Assembly (NCBI RefSeq): GCF_014202475.1
Contig: NZ_JACHGV010000005.1
Location: forward strand, 186,001 to 250,000
Direction: 5' to 3'
DNA length: 64,000 bases
Source of the DNA: Streptomyces paradoxus
GTDB lineage: Bacteria > Actinomycetota > Actinomycetes > Streptomycetales > Streptomycetaceae
Both the position numbers and the translations under genes were made by a program. Every line of letters starts with the position of its first letter. Position 1 is the first letter of the stretch. Positions 35,080 through 43,809 of this stretch are shown here, one piece after another. Under the pieces are notes generated by a model, which was not told the origin of the DNA, did no database searches, and was given only the letters and a program-made list of their open reading frames with translations.

Positions 35080-36195
35080 ATGAGTAATGAAGTGCCAAGT
35101 CGGCTGCCACTTCGTGTGCTGCATGTCCTCAACGAACTTCGGGCGTCGGGTGCCGAAGTCATGTTGCGCAGTGCAGCCGACCAGTGGAGGGAACACGGTG
35201 TCGAATCCCATATTCTCGCTGTCGCACCGGCCGTCGGCCCTCTGGCACAGGACCTGCGCGCAGTCGGTTACCGTGTCGCCCGTCTTCCGGACAGCCCATT
35301 GCAGAGAGTTCCTTTCCGGCTCGGACGACATGTCAGGGCAGGGGGATACGACGTGGTCCATCTCCACGCCGAACGCGGAAACTTCTGGTTCGCGCTGGCT
35401 GCGCTCAGTGCGGGAGCCGCGGTGGTTCGCACCGTCCACAGCGTCTTCCAGTTCCACGGCCCGCTGCGCGCCGAGCGTTCGGTACAGCGCCGAATGCTCA
35501 GCGCACTGGGCACCGTACATGTCGCGGTCAGCGCGTCCGTCACGGAAAACGAGCTGAGGTATTTCGGCAACACTTCCCAGGTCGTCGAAAACTGGTACGA
35601 CAGCGCATTCTCCCCCCCGAGTCCTCAGGAGAGGGCGAGGGCAAGGGCTGACCTAGGGCTTGATGAGCGCCACCTCGTAGCCGTCAGCGTGGGGAATTGT
35701 TCCTCCGTCAAACGCCACGGCATGGTCCTCGAGGCGATGGCGCATCCCATGAGCCCTGCGGACCTCATGTACCTCCATGTGGGCCAGGAAGACGAGGCGC
35801 ACAGCGAGCGCTGCCTGGCTGACCAGCTGGGCGTGGTGAAGCGGACATGCTTCCTCGGCCTCGACCATCCTCTGAAGGCGCTCCACGCGGCCGACGTCTT
35901 CGTGATGCCGTCCTCCCATGAAGGCGTGGGAATCGCGGCAATTGAGGCTCTCGCCACGGGGCTTCCCGCCGTCCTCGCAGATGTTCCCGGCCTGCGAGAT
36001 CTGGCGACGGCCGGCCCAGCCGTCATGCTGACGGAGGCCACACCTGAGGCTTTCGCCCGAGCGCTGGCCGTCGCCGGGCGGGACGAGCGCATTCGTGGCG
36101 CTCCACATGCGCTGCGTGATCGGTTCGGCATGGCGCGTGGCGTGGCGGCGTACGCCGCGATCTACCATGGACTACGGGATGGGCGAAGGCGGTGA
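35080..36195 (+). CDS. GT4-family glycosyltransferase
   Basis: GT-B enzyme of 371 residues. N-terminal LRVLHVLNELRASGAEVMLRSAA and YDVVHLHAERGNFW, C-terminal VGNCSSVKRHGMVLEAM, VGQEDEAHSERCLADQLGV and the EX7E motif in PSSHEGVGIAAIEALATGLPAV define GT4. Acceptor unknown. GGAGG sits 7 bases before the ATG at 35080. The frame is open further upstream to 34918, but that sequence belongs to the relic gene and is not conserved in glycosyltransferases. Confidence 0.8.
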   Translation: MSNEVPSRLPLRVLHVLNELRASGAEVMLRSAADQWREHGVESHILAVAPAVGPLAQDLRAVGYRVARLPDSPLQRVPFRLGRHVRAGGYDVVHLHAERGNFWFALAALSAGAAVVRTVHSVFQFHGPLRAERSVQRRMLSALGTVHVAVSASVTENELRYFGNTSQVVENWYDSAFSPPSPQERARARADLGLDERHLVAVSVGNCSSVKRHGMVLEAMAHPMSPADLMYLHVGQEDEAHSERCLADQLGVVKRTCFLGLDHPLKALHAADVFVMPSSHEGVGIAAIEALATGLPAVLADVPGLRDLATAGPAVMLTEATPEAFARALAVAGRDERIRGAPHALRDRFGMARGVAAYAAIYHGLRDGRRR

Positions 36196-36264
36196 TATCC
36201 GTTCACTCCGCTTCGGCACGGGTGTGGATTCGATCCGTCAGAACATTCAAACCATAAGGACAAC

Positions 36265-37440
36265 ATGCGAGTAACGATCGCTGCCCCCGTGGACCTGCTG
36301 TACTTGTCCCGGATGCTCGACCCAAGCCTCGAGCCCACCGTTCCCAAAGGCTTGGGGGGGTCCGTATCCACCTCACTGGCCGTGGAACTGTCCCGCAATG
36401 GCCACGAGGTGACACTGGTGACCTTGAGTCCCGATGTCACGGCCCCGGTGGAGTGGCGTATCGGGGCGGTGAACGTGCTGGTCGGTTCCTATCGCGAGCA
36501 GCACCGTGCCCGGGACGCATTCCGACATGAGCGCAACGCAGTGCGTGATCTGCTCGATTCCGTGGACACGGATGTGGTCCACGCCCACTGGACGTACGAG
36601 TTCGGTCTAGGTGCACTTGCCAGCAGACACCCGTGCCTCATCAGCGTGCATGACTGGGCTCCCGTAATTCTGCGCCGTCTGCCTGATCCGTACCGGCTGG
36701 TCAGACTGCTGATGCAAGCTCACTGCCTGATGAAGGCAAGGGATCTCGCCGTGGTCTCGCCCTATATTGGTGAGCGGCTCGGCCGTATCGGTCGGAATTC
36801 TGCGCATCTCTTGCCGAACGGTCTGCCCTCCGGCTTCTTCGCGAAGGGGAATCCGCTCCGCGAGTCGCCCGTGCGGCGCATCCTTTCGGTGAATTCAGAT
36901 TTCTCTCCACTGAAAAATGTGGGTACCCTGCTCCGGGCTTTTCGAGCAGTTCGCAGACAACTCGGAGATGCGGAACTCGTTCTGGTAGGGAATGACTTCC
37001 AAGAGGGCGGTCCAGCGGAGTCCTGGGCGCATGCGCGCGGCCTCGCCTCCGGAACTGTATTCGCCGGTCCGCTGCCTATCGAGGACGTCCTCACAGCCAT
37101 GGACCGCGCTGACATCTTCGTGGCTCCGACACTGGAGGAGTCGTTCGGTATGACCGTGCTCGAATCCATGGCCCGGGGCCTGCCGATCGTGGCGGGTCGT
37201 TCCTCAGGCGCGGTGCCATGGCTGCTCGACTTCGGCACCGCGGGCGAACTGGTGGACGTCCGGCGGTCTGATGAGATCGCTTCAGCAATCGTGCGCATGG
37301 CGCGCGAGCCCGAGCGCCGACTGCTGCTGGGTGGCGAAGCTCTGCGTCGCGCCCGACGCTTCGCCTGGCCTGGCTTGACGCACTGTTATGAAGCCCAGTA
37401 CCGCCGTATCGCCTCGGCACACGGTGGGCGGCGTCTTTGA
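36265..37440 (+). CDS. GT4-family glycosyltransferase
   Basis: GT-B enzyme of 391 residues. It shows LGGSVSTSLAVELSRNGHEVTLVT near the start, DVVHAHWTYEFGLGAL, a C-terminal NSDFSPLKNVGTLLRAF donor-domain entry and EX7E in TLEESFGMTVLESMARGLPIV. AAGGA precedes the ATG. Its stop lies only 10 bases before the left end of the insertion element, so it is the last gene of the rightward block and a following gene may have been deleted. Confidence 0.8.
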   Translation: MRVTIAAPVDLLYLSRMLDPSLEPTVPKGLGGSVSTSLAVELSRNGHEVTLVTLSPDVTAPVEWRIGAVNVLVGSYREQHRARDAFRHERNAVRDLLDSVDTDVVHAHWTYEFGLGALASRHPCLISVHDWAPVILRRLPDPYRLVRLLMQAHCLMKARDLAVVSPYIGERLGRIGRNSAHLLPNGLPSGFFAKGNPLRESPVRRILSVNSDFSPLKNVGTLLRAFRAVRRQLGDAELVLVGNDFQEGGPAESWAHARGLASGTVFAGPLPIEDVLTAMDRADIFVAPTLEESFGMTVLESMARGLPIVAGRSSGAVPWLLDFGTAGELVDVRRSDEIASAIVRMAREPERRLLLGGEALRRARRFAWPGLTHCYEAQYRRIASAHGGRRL

Positions 37441-37450
37441 GGCGAGGACC

Positions 37451-37470
37451 GACCCTGTTGCCCATTCGGC
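37451..37470 (+). repeat. Left terminal inverted repeat of the IS
   Basis: Begins GACCCTGTTGCC; partner at 39273-39291. The transposase stop codon lies at its inner edge. Confidence 0.7.
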
Positions 37471-39188
37471 TACGCGGCGAGGCTGAGTTCGAGTCGGGCG
37501 AGGTGGCTGGTGTGGCGGCGGTCGAGTGGTTTGCCGTTCCACCAGGCGTTGAGACGGATGAGGTTGAGGGCGACGGCGCTGTGGACGTGTTCGAGGTGGG
37601 TCTTGGCCAGGCCGCGGTAGCGGGCCCGGCGGCTGTCGGTGACGGCGAGGGCCTGGCGGATGGTGCCCTCGACGCCGGAGCGTAGGGCGTATGCGTCCTG
37701 CCAGTGCCGGTCGGCCTGCTCGGCGCGGGCGGTGCGCAGGGCTTCGGTCAGCGGGCACGGGTTCAAGGTGGTGAGCTGGCGGAAGCCCCGGCGGCTGGTG
37801 GTGCGCAACTCGCGGACCGGGCAGGGGCCGCAGGCCGGCTTGGTGAAAGCGACCACGATCATCGGATAGCCGTGCTGGGTGCACGGGCTCCAGGAAGAGC
37901 TGGTCTGCCCCTGGGGGCAGGTGACCTGCTGGTACTTCCAGTCGATGGTGAACGCGTCGGCCTGGAAGCCCGCGTTGGCGCGGGCCTGGCGGGACTGGTC
38001 GAGCAGGACCGGGGTGATCAGTGCGATGCCGTAGCTCTGGCGGGACTTCACGATCAGGTCGGCGCTGGGGTAGCCGGAGTCGAGGTAGTGCTCGCCCGGG
38101 AGCAGGCCACGGCGCTGCATCTGCTGGTGGATGCCGTCCAGGGCCTTGGTGTCGGGGACGGTGGAGGCGGTGGTGGCCACGTTCGTGATCAGGTTCGGGG
38201 CGGTGCGCTCCTTTTCGGGCGCGTCCGTGCAGCTCTCGCTCACGTGCAGCTTGAACCCGTTCCAGAAGGTGTCGCGCTTGGCGGACCAGCGGGTGTCGAG
38301 GTCGTAGGGGGAAGCGATGCGCAGATGGCCGGGCGGCAGCCCGTCACCCCCCCTCCTCGGTCCTGGTGCGCCGGGCCACGACCTCGCGCCCGCCCCGCGC
38401 GGTGGTGCGGGTGTAGTTCTGCAGCAGCACGGTGCGCAGGGTCTGCACCGCGGGCAGCTCTCGCAGCCAGGGTTCGGAGCGTGGATCGTGGACGGCGCTC
38501 AGCAGGGCAAGCCGTCGCGGGCGTAGGTCAGCGCGAGCTGGTCGCGCTTGGTGGCGGAGGAGGGCATGCCCCAGGTGTCGATCCGGGTGTCGTAGCGGCG
38601 CGACCAGCCGGGCACGTCCAGCACGCCGGCGACCCAGTGCGGCGCGGCCACCGTCAACGCCTCCACCGCCGCCCGCACGCTCTCCCCGGCCAGCTCCAGG
38701 CGGTTCAGGTCCCGCACCGCGGAGACGATATGGGCGGAGTCGGTGCGCTGCTTGCCCCCGGCACCGACCAGCCCCTGCTCCGTCAGCCTTTCCAGCAGCA
38801 GGTCAGGACCTTCTCCTTCCAGATGGTGCTCGACCACCCGGGTACGGAACTGGGACAGCACGGTGAAGTCGAAGCCGGTGTCGGTCAGCTCCAACCCGAG
38901 CGCGTAGGCCCACGAGAGCTGGTCACGCACCGCCTCAGCGGCTTGACGGTACGTCAGCTTCTCCGCCATCTGGAACACCGTCACCAACGCGAGCCGCCCC
39001 GGAGACCAGCCCGCCGGCCCTGTCGCGCCGAAAGCCTCCGCGAACTCCTCGTCCGGGAACAGTTCCCCCAGCCGGTCGCGCACCGCCACCGGCAACAGCA
39101 CCTGCCGCCCGTAGTTCTTCGCACGCACCGCCCGCGCCACCACGGGATCCGGCTCCGGCCACGACCGCGGCTCCATCGACACGCCCAT
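37470..39188 (-). pseudogene. IS1182 family transposase, two frameshifts
   Basis: Transposase in three frames, about 573 residues if repaired. The N-terminal 229 residues (39188-38499) hold the helix-rich domain and the first catalytic Asp in QRTDSAHIVSAVRDL. The last 257 residues (38243-37470) carry the second Asp in YLDSGYPSADLI and the Glu in RSGVEGTIRQA, giving the DDE triad. A base is missing near 38507, and the C7 run at 38347-38353 is out of register. The linking segment (WLRELPAVQTLRTVLLQNY, then RIASPYDLDTRWSAKRDTFW) is intact as protein between the shifts. The product should be inactive, unless a homopolymer base was misread. Confidence 0.8.
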
Positions 39189-39272
39189 CCCACCCCACGA
39201 TCGGGGATCAGGAAAGAACCGACCGCACCACCAACCCTGCCAGCACCACCAAGCCGTTGTCAGCCTTCAACT

Positions 39273-39291
39273 GCCAATAGGCAACAGGGTC
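39273..39291 (-). repeat. Right terminal inverted repeat of the IS
   Basis: Reads GCCAATAGGCAACAGGGTC on the plus strand, the inverted partner of 37451-37470. Confidence 0.7.
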
Positions 39292-39417
39292 CACGCGGAC
39301 CTCAAAGCCCTCGGAGTGACCAACATCGCGAAGACCACCCGCGCCATCCGCGACCAACCCGAACGAGCCCTCCCCATCCTGGGCATCACCCACAAGCCCG
39401 ACCTCAACGGAACTTGA
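39292..39417 (+). pseudogene. C-terminal remnant of a second transposase
   Basis: Directly beyond the IS end the plus strand reads HADLKALGVTNIAKTTRAI, RDQPERALPILGI and THKPDLNGT before a TGA. The pattern G-x-x-NIA...R...R-x-LxLLGI is the usual tail of ISAs1-type transposases as I recall it. The rest of that gene is absent on both sides of the IS, which suggests that an insertion into it was followed by an adjacent deletion. The remaining DNA to 39499 shows no feature. Confidence 0.4.
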
Positions 39418-39499
39418 TCAAGCCCTGATCCACACCTGCGCCTCTCAACACCTCACCCATACGCGGGAAATGCCCTGATCGCGCCTACTGCAACACGCT

Positions 39500-40303
39500 T
39501 CAGCGCCGTAGCAAGGCGCAGAAGTGGCCAGCGCTTCTTGGGCCGACAACGAGATCGAAGCGGTCGTCCTCGGCAAGGAAGTCCCGGACAGCCTGCTCTG
39601 GGCCGGAGGAGAAGTACCCATAGTCGTCGACCATCAGGACAGAACCGGGCCGCGTCCTGGGCCCAAGCAGCCGCAGGCCCGTCAGGATGGGCTTGTACAG
39701 GTCGAAGTCGAGATAACCGAAGGCTACGAGATCCGGCAGGTCTCGGACGTCAGGGGTGATGAAACCCGCGACAATGTGCGTCCGTCCGGGCGGGAACCCC
39801 AATGAGGCAAGCCGCTGCTTCACAGGCTGCTGCGGAAACGCCATCGTCGACTCGTAGCCGTCCATCGATCCCCGGTTTTCGATGTCGTCGATGAGTCTGT
39901 CCTCGGTAGTCGGGCGCGACAATCCTCGAAACGAGTCATACAGCCACAGGTGCCGTCGGGTATTCAAGATCTCATTCGCCAACAATGCCGACGTGGCGCC
40001 TTGAGCGACACCCATCTCGACGATGTCACCTTCTCCACTGTCCTGGGCATTCTGCAGCCAGTGGAGAAGGAACATTGCCTCACCGGTCTCTGTCCCGATG
40101 AGGTTTGCGATCAGTGAAACCCGGCCATCCCGTTCCCTCAGGTCGGGGAGAACATGTTCGACATAAACGTCGTACAAGCCCTGTACTGCGCGGGCGTACC
40201 GTCCTCGGCCGGCGTCTTCCTCCTCCATCGTGATCACGCGCGCATCAGCAATTCGGAGCAATCGGTCGAGGGTGTGCCTGACCGCTGTCTTTGCTTTGGG
40301 CAT
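39500..40303 (-). CDS. TylF/MycF-like sugar O-methyltransferase
   Basis: SAM-dependent methyltransferase of 267 residues of the macrocin O-methyltransferase family (TylF). Visible are GDIVEMGVAQGATSALLA (motif I), LWLYDSFRGL, FGYLDFDLYKP and VLMVDDYGYFSSG, where the DLY and DDYG aspartates bind the metal in TylF/MycF. These enzymes methylate hydroxyls of deoxysugars; beside GDP-fucose genes, an O-methyl-fucose is plausible. It is downstream of gmd on the same strand with a hairpin between them. Confidence 0.8.
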   Translation of the reverse strand: MPKAKTAVRHTLDRLLRIADARVITMEEEDAGRGRYARAVQGLYDVYVEHVLPDLRERDGRVSLIANLIGTETGEAMFLLHWLQNAQDSGEGDIVEMGVAQGATSALLANEILNTRRHLWLYDSFRGLSRPTTEDRLIDDIENRGSMDGYESTMAFPQQPVKQRLASLGFPPGRTHIVAGFITPDVRDLPDLVAFGYLDFDLYKPILTGLRLLGPRTRPGSVLMVDDYGYFSSGPEQAVRDFLAEDDRFDLVVGPRSAGHFCALLRR

Positions 40304-40386
40304 GCAACGACCCTAGCCGTCAATTGGCGTCCAACCCAGTGTCCTGGCCGTGAGGTGAGTGGACATCTGTGCCTGTGAAAGTGGAA

Positions 40387-40407
40387 GGCGAAAGTTAAGC
40401 TTTCGCC
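40387..40407 (-). terminator. Hairpin between gmd and tylF-like gene
   Basis: Perfect 8-base-pair stem GGCGAAAG/CTTTCGCC with a 5-base loop, 55 bases past the gmd stop and 84 bases before the methyltransferase start. It may terminate gmd transcription or act as an operator. Confidence 0.45.
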
Positions 40408-40461
40408 TGGTTTCCGGCATCACGTAAGAATGGTGCCGCTGACCTCGGTCGGCGCGAAGCG

Positions 40462-41505
40462 TCAAGGCCTCGCCAACTCCAATGCGGAGACGGTCGCAGG
40501 CGTTTTGATCCAAGTAGCAGGTGCAGGGGAGATCCGCGTAACTTCGGCATCGACCATGAGGCGGGCGAGTTCCGGAGCGCGCACGACGGGCTTCCACCCG
40601 AGGACCCGCTCGGCCTTGGAGGCGTCTCCGACGAGGTCGTCCACCTCGGTCGGTCTCAGGTATCGCTCGTCGAACCGCACATGGTCGCGCCAGTCGAGGC
40701 CGACGTGGGCGAAGCACTGCTCGACGAAGTCGCGCACGCTGTAGCTGACGCCGGTGGCGACCACGTAGTCGTCCGGTTCGTCCTGTTGCAGCATCCGCCA
40801 CATCGCCTCGACGTATTCCGCCGCGTATCCCCAGTCCCGTCGGGCGTCGAGGTTGCCCAGGTAGACGACGTCCTCCAGGCCGGCCTTGATGCGTGCGGCG
40901 GCCGTGGCCACCTTGCGGGTGACGAAGGTCGGGCCGCGGCGAGGGGACTCGTGGTTGAACAGGATGCCGTTGACGGCGTACATCCCGTACGCCTCCCGGT
41001 AGTTGCGCGTCGCCCAGTACGCGTACACCTTGGCGACCCCGTACGGGGAGCGGGGGTGGAAGGCGGTGCCCTCGTGTTGAGGCGGCGGGGAGGCACCGAA
41101 CATCTCGGAGCTGGATGCCTGGTAGAACCGGCAGGGCAGGCCTGTCGTCCTGACGGCCTCGAGCAACCGCGTGGTGCCCAGCCCGGTGGAGTCCCCGGTG
41201 AACTCCGGCTCGTCGAAGGACACCCGTACGTGGGACTGGGCAGCCAGATGGTAGACCTCGTCGGGTCGCAGGCGCTCCAGCAGCCCCGCGATCCGGGTTC
41301 CGTCGGTCAGGTCGCCGTAGTGCAGGAAGAGGCGCGCCTCGGGGTCGTGCGGATCCCGGTAGAGGTGCTCGATGCGCTGCGTGTTGAAGGTCGAGGCGCG
41401 GCGGACGATACCGTGCACCACGTATCCCTTCTCCAGCAGCAGCTCTGCCAGGTAGGAGCCGTCCTGACCGGTGATGCCGGTGATGAGCGCGGTCTTGTCC
41501 GTCAC
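40462..41505 (-). CDS. gmd: GDP-mannose 4,6-dehydratase
   Basis: SDR enzyme of 347 residues that converts GDP-mannose to GDP-4-keto-6-deoxymannose. Clear family marks: ALITGITGQDGSYLAELLLEKGY, GDLTDGTRI, AAQSHVRVSFDEPEFT, catalytic QASSSEMFG and SPYGVAKVYAYW (YxxxK), FNHESPRRGPTFVTRKV and DWGYAAEYVEAMW. It reads from a GTG with AAAGGAA upstream. With the fcl gene nearby it provides GDP-L-fucose (or a related 6-deoxyhexose). Confidence 0.9.
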   Translation of the reverse strand: MTDKTALITGITGQDGSYLAELLLEKGYVVHGIVRRASTFNTQRIEHLYRDPHDPEARLFLHYGDLTDGTRIAGLLERLRPDEVYHLAAQSHVRVSFDEPEFTGDSTGLGTTRLLEAVRTTGLPCRFYQASSSEMFGASPPPQHEGTAFHPRSPYGVAKVYAYWATRNYREAYGMYAVNGILFNHESPRRGPTFVTRKVATAAARIKAGLEDVVYLGNLDARRDWGYAAEYVEAMWRMLQQDEPDDYVVATGVSYSVRDFVEQCFAHVGLDWRDHVRFDERYLRPTEVDDLVGDASKAERVLGWKPVVRAPELARLMVDAEVTRISPAPATWIKTPATVSALELARP

Positions 41506-41573
41506 GCGGATTCCTTTACTGGGCTGTTGAGGGCTGGGACATGCACCTGGGCGGGGCGGACGGCGGGTAGGGC

Positions 41574-42227
41574 TCACCTCCTGGCGACCAGTGACTTGGG
41601 GAGCCCCGCGAAGCGTTCGAACCAGATGGTGGAAGCGGGGAAGTAGGACCGCATCTCGGCCGCGGACAGCAGCTCGACCTCCTGGACGTCCCGGGTGGCC
41701 TGCGCACGCCCCGCGCGTGGGACGTGTCCGTGCCCCCAGTGCCGGGAGACGGCGACGCGGGCCGGGAACGGGAGCCATTGCAGCCCTGGGAACAGCCAGT
41801 GGGGTTCTACGGGGAAGTAGCGGTAGGGGGTCTGCACCCAATGGTGTTCGGCGTGGCTGTGCACCGTGTCGGCGAACTGCCGCCGCCGGTAGTGCCCTCC
41901 CACGTGTTCCAGGACGGAGTTCGAGTACACGAGGTCGAATCGCCGGGTGACCATGTGCGTCGGCAGCGAGAGGCCGCACGCGTCCCCGACGACCGGCGTG
42001 ATTCCGGACTCGGTGTGCAGGGCCGTACGCGGGTCGAGATTGACGGTCACCACGTGGGCCGGCCGAACGGGTGCGACACGCCAGGCGGTCGGGGTGCCGC
42101 CGAGGTCGAGAACGTGCATCTCGGCCAGGTCGGGAAAGCATCGCAGCAGTTCGTCCCAGCGCTTGGCACGAGCCGCGTGGGCAAAGGATCCGGGCCTCGT
42201 GGGATCGGCGATCTTCGTCTTCAGCAT
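41574..42227 (-). CDS. Class I SAM-dependent methyltransferase
   Basis: Protein of 217 residues. VLDLGGTPTAWRV is motif I, VTVNLDPRTALH holds the acidic residue, VVGDACGLSLP and FDLVYSNSVLEHVGGHYRRRQFADTVHSHAEHHWVQTPYRYFPVEPHWLFPGLQWLP follow. This HWVQTPYRYFPxEPHWLFP block recurs in methyltransferases of glycan and natural-product loci. Target unknown, probably a sugar. GGAGG precedes the ATG. Same strand as gmd with a 68-base gap. Confidence 0.7.
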   Translation of the reverse strand: MLKTKIADPTRPGSFAHAARAKRWDELLRCFPDLAEMHVLDLGGTPTAWRVAPVRPAHVVTVNLDPRTALHTESGITPVVGDACGLSLPTHMVTRRFDLVYSNSVLEHVGGHYRRRQFADTVHSHAEHHWVQTPYRYFPVEPHWLFPGLQWLPFPARVAVSRHWGHGHVPRAGRAQATRDVQEVELLSAAEMRSYFPASTIWFERFAGLPKSLVARR

Positions 42228-42510
42228 GCTGCTTCCTCCGGGCCACGTGGCGTGCGGCGCCGTCCGTCACGACGGTCACGCGCCTTCTTCTCGGGCAGGG
42301 CCGTAAGGACGGACAGGATGCGGCCCGAACTCCGGCACCTCCGGCACCCCGGCAAGAATACGGAAATCGGCGCTATCATCCGCCTCATGCCGTTGTGTCG
42401 CGTTTTCGAGCGTTGTGTACTGGCTCCGCTCGGTTCATGAGTGGTCCGTTTGCCGGAGTCGCGAGAGACGGCGCCTCTTGACGGACCGTCCGAAGGAGGG
42501 CATCGAGCCC

Positions 42511-43551
42511 ATGAGCGCCTGTACTGACACCGGTGCCGCAGTCCCGGCCGCCTCGGCGGTCCACGCACCTGCCCCGGTGCCGGAGGGCAGGGTGCACCGC
42601 CCCCTCGACCGCTCGGCGCGTGTGTTCGTGGCCGGAGGCTCCGGGCTGGCCGGTTCGGCGGTGCGCAGGGAACTCCGCCGTGAGGGGTTCACCGACGTGG
42701 TCGCGCCCGGCTCGGCGGAGCTGGACCTGAGGGAGCGGCGGGCGGTGTCCGGCTGGTTCGCGGCCAGGCGCCCGGACGTGGTGGTACTGGCCGCGGCGCG
42801 GGTGGGCGGGATCAGGGCGAACGCCACCCGGCCCGCCGAGTTCCTCTCCGACAACCTGCGCATCCAGGTGAACGTGCTGGACGCGGCCCTGGAGCACGGG
42901 GTGGAGCGGCTGCTGTTCCTGGGGTCCAGTTGCATCTACCCGAAGTTCGCCGAGCAGCCTATCCGTGAGGAGGCGCTGCTGACGGGGCCGTTGGAGCCGA
43001 CCAACGACGCCTACGCCATCGCCAAGATCGCCGGCATTCTGCACGTGCAGGCGGTACGACGCCAGTACGGACTGCCCTGGATCTCCGCCATGCCGACCAA
43101 CCTGTACGGGCCGGGCGACAACTTCCACCCCGAGCGCTCTCATGTGCTGCCGTCCCTGATCCGGCGCTTCCACGAGGCGAGGAAGTCGGGTGCGCGACGG
43201 GTGGTGAACTGGGGCAGCGGCACACCCCGTCGGGAGTTCCTCCACGCGGACGATCTGGCACGGGCGTGTCTGCACCTGATCGAGCACTACGACGCTGACG
43301 GCCCGGTCAACGTCGGCACCGGCACGGACCTGACCATCCGGGAGCTGGCGGAGCTCGTCGCGGACGTCGCAGGATACCGGGGGAGCGTCGAGTGGGACAC
43401 GAAGCAGCCGGACGGTACTCCGCGCAAGCTCCTTGACGTATCCCGGCTCACGACGCTCGGCTGGGCTCCTCGTGTCGGCCTGCGGGAAGGGATCGCCCGG
43501 ACGTACGCCTGGTACGTGGAGAACCTCGAGTCCGGCACGCTGCGGCACTGA
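42511..43551 (+). CDS. fcl: GDP-L-fucose synthase
   Basis: SDR epimerase-reductase of 346 residues that turns GDP-4-keto-6-deoxymannose into GDP-L-fucose. It shows VFVAGGSGLAGSAVRREL, FLGSSCIYPKFAEQPI (catalytic Ser and Cys), NDAYAIAKIAGI (YxxxK), PTNLYGPGDNFHPERSHVLPSLIRRFHEA and NWGSGTPRREFLHADDLARA, all diagnostic of WcaG/Fcl. The extra 30-residue polar N-terminus comes from the ATG at 42511, chosen for AAGGAGGG upstream. Divergent from the methyltransferase gene; the 283-base gap holds both promoters. Confidence 0.9.
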   Translation: MSACTDTGAAVPAASAVHAPAPVPEGRVHRPLDRSARVFVAGGSGLAGSAVRRELRREGFTDVVAPGSAELDLRERRAVSGWFAARRPDVVVLAAARVGGIRANATRPAEFLSDNLRIQVNVLDAALEHGVERLLFLGSSCIYPKFAEQPIREEALLTGPLEPTNDAYAIAKIAGILHVQAVRRQYGLPWISAMPTNLYGPGDNFHPERSHVLPSLIRRFHEARKSGARRVVNWGSGTPRREFLHADDLARACLHLIEHYDADGPVNVGTGTDLTIRELAELVADVAGYRGSVEWDTKQPDGTPRKLLDVSRLTTLGWAPRVGLREGIARTYAWYVENLESGTLRH

Positions 43552-43703
43552 CGGTCTCCGCGACGGCGCACGGGTCGTCCTGGTGGGCGCGGCACGTGGG
43601 CCGGCTCAGCCCACCGGGCTTCCCGTTCGACCGCGTGAGGGACAGCGGCAGACCGGCGGGCGCCTTCCCCGGGGAGTCCGCTTCAGGCGGCCCGGGCCGC
43701 GAA

Positions 43704-43767
43704 CGGCCGACAGCGGGTACTCCGACGGCAAGGTGAGGGGATGCGTCGGGGGATCCGCTGTCGGCCG
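43704..43767. repeat. 13-base perfect inverted repeat with 38-base loop
   Basis: CGGCCGACAGCGG (43704-43716) and CCGCTGTCGGCCG (43755-43767) lie between the convergent fcl and surface-protein genes. It could be a two-way terminator with a long loop or the ends of a lost small element. A weaker hairpin (GTGGGC/GCCCAC) lies at 43596-43614. Confidence 0.45.
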
Positions 43768-43809
43768 CCGGTACTGCACAGGCTTCGCGACTGTCCGGTA
43801 GGTGGGTGG

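Larger units (their letters stand above)
37451..39291 (-). mobile_element. IS1182-like insertion sequence, decayed
   Basis: Element bounded by imperfect inverted repeats: GACCCTGTTGCCCATTCGGC at 37451-37470 and, inverted, GACCCTGTTGCCTATTGGC at 39273-39291; the first 12 bases are identical. It carries one leftward transposase broken by two frameshifts. No target duplication is visible (flanks GACC and CACG), and the right flank is the tail of another transposase, so the locus rearranged after insertion. Confidence 0.75.

Noticed and set aside
34591..35520. A 309-codon minus-strand frame over the relic and glycosyltransferase
   Set aside because: No recognisable domain, Cys/His/Arg-rich shadow of the plus strand.
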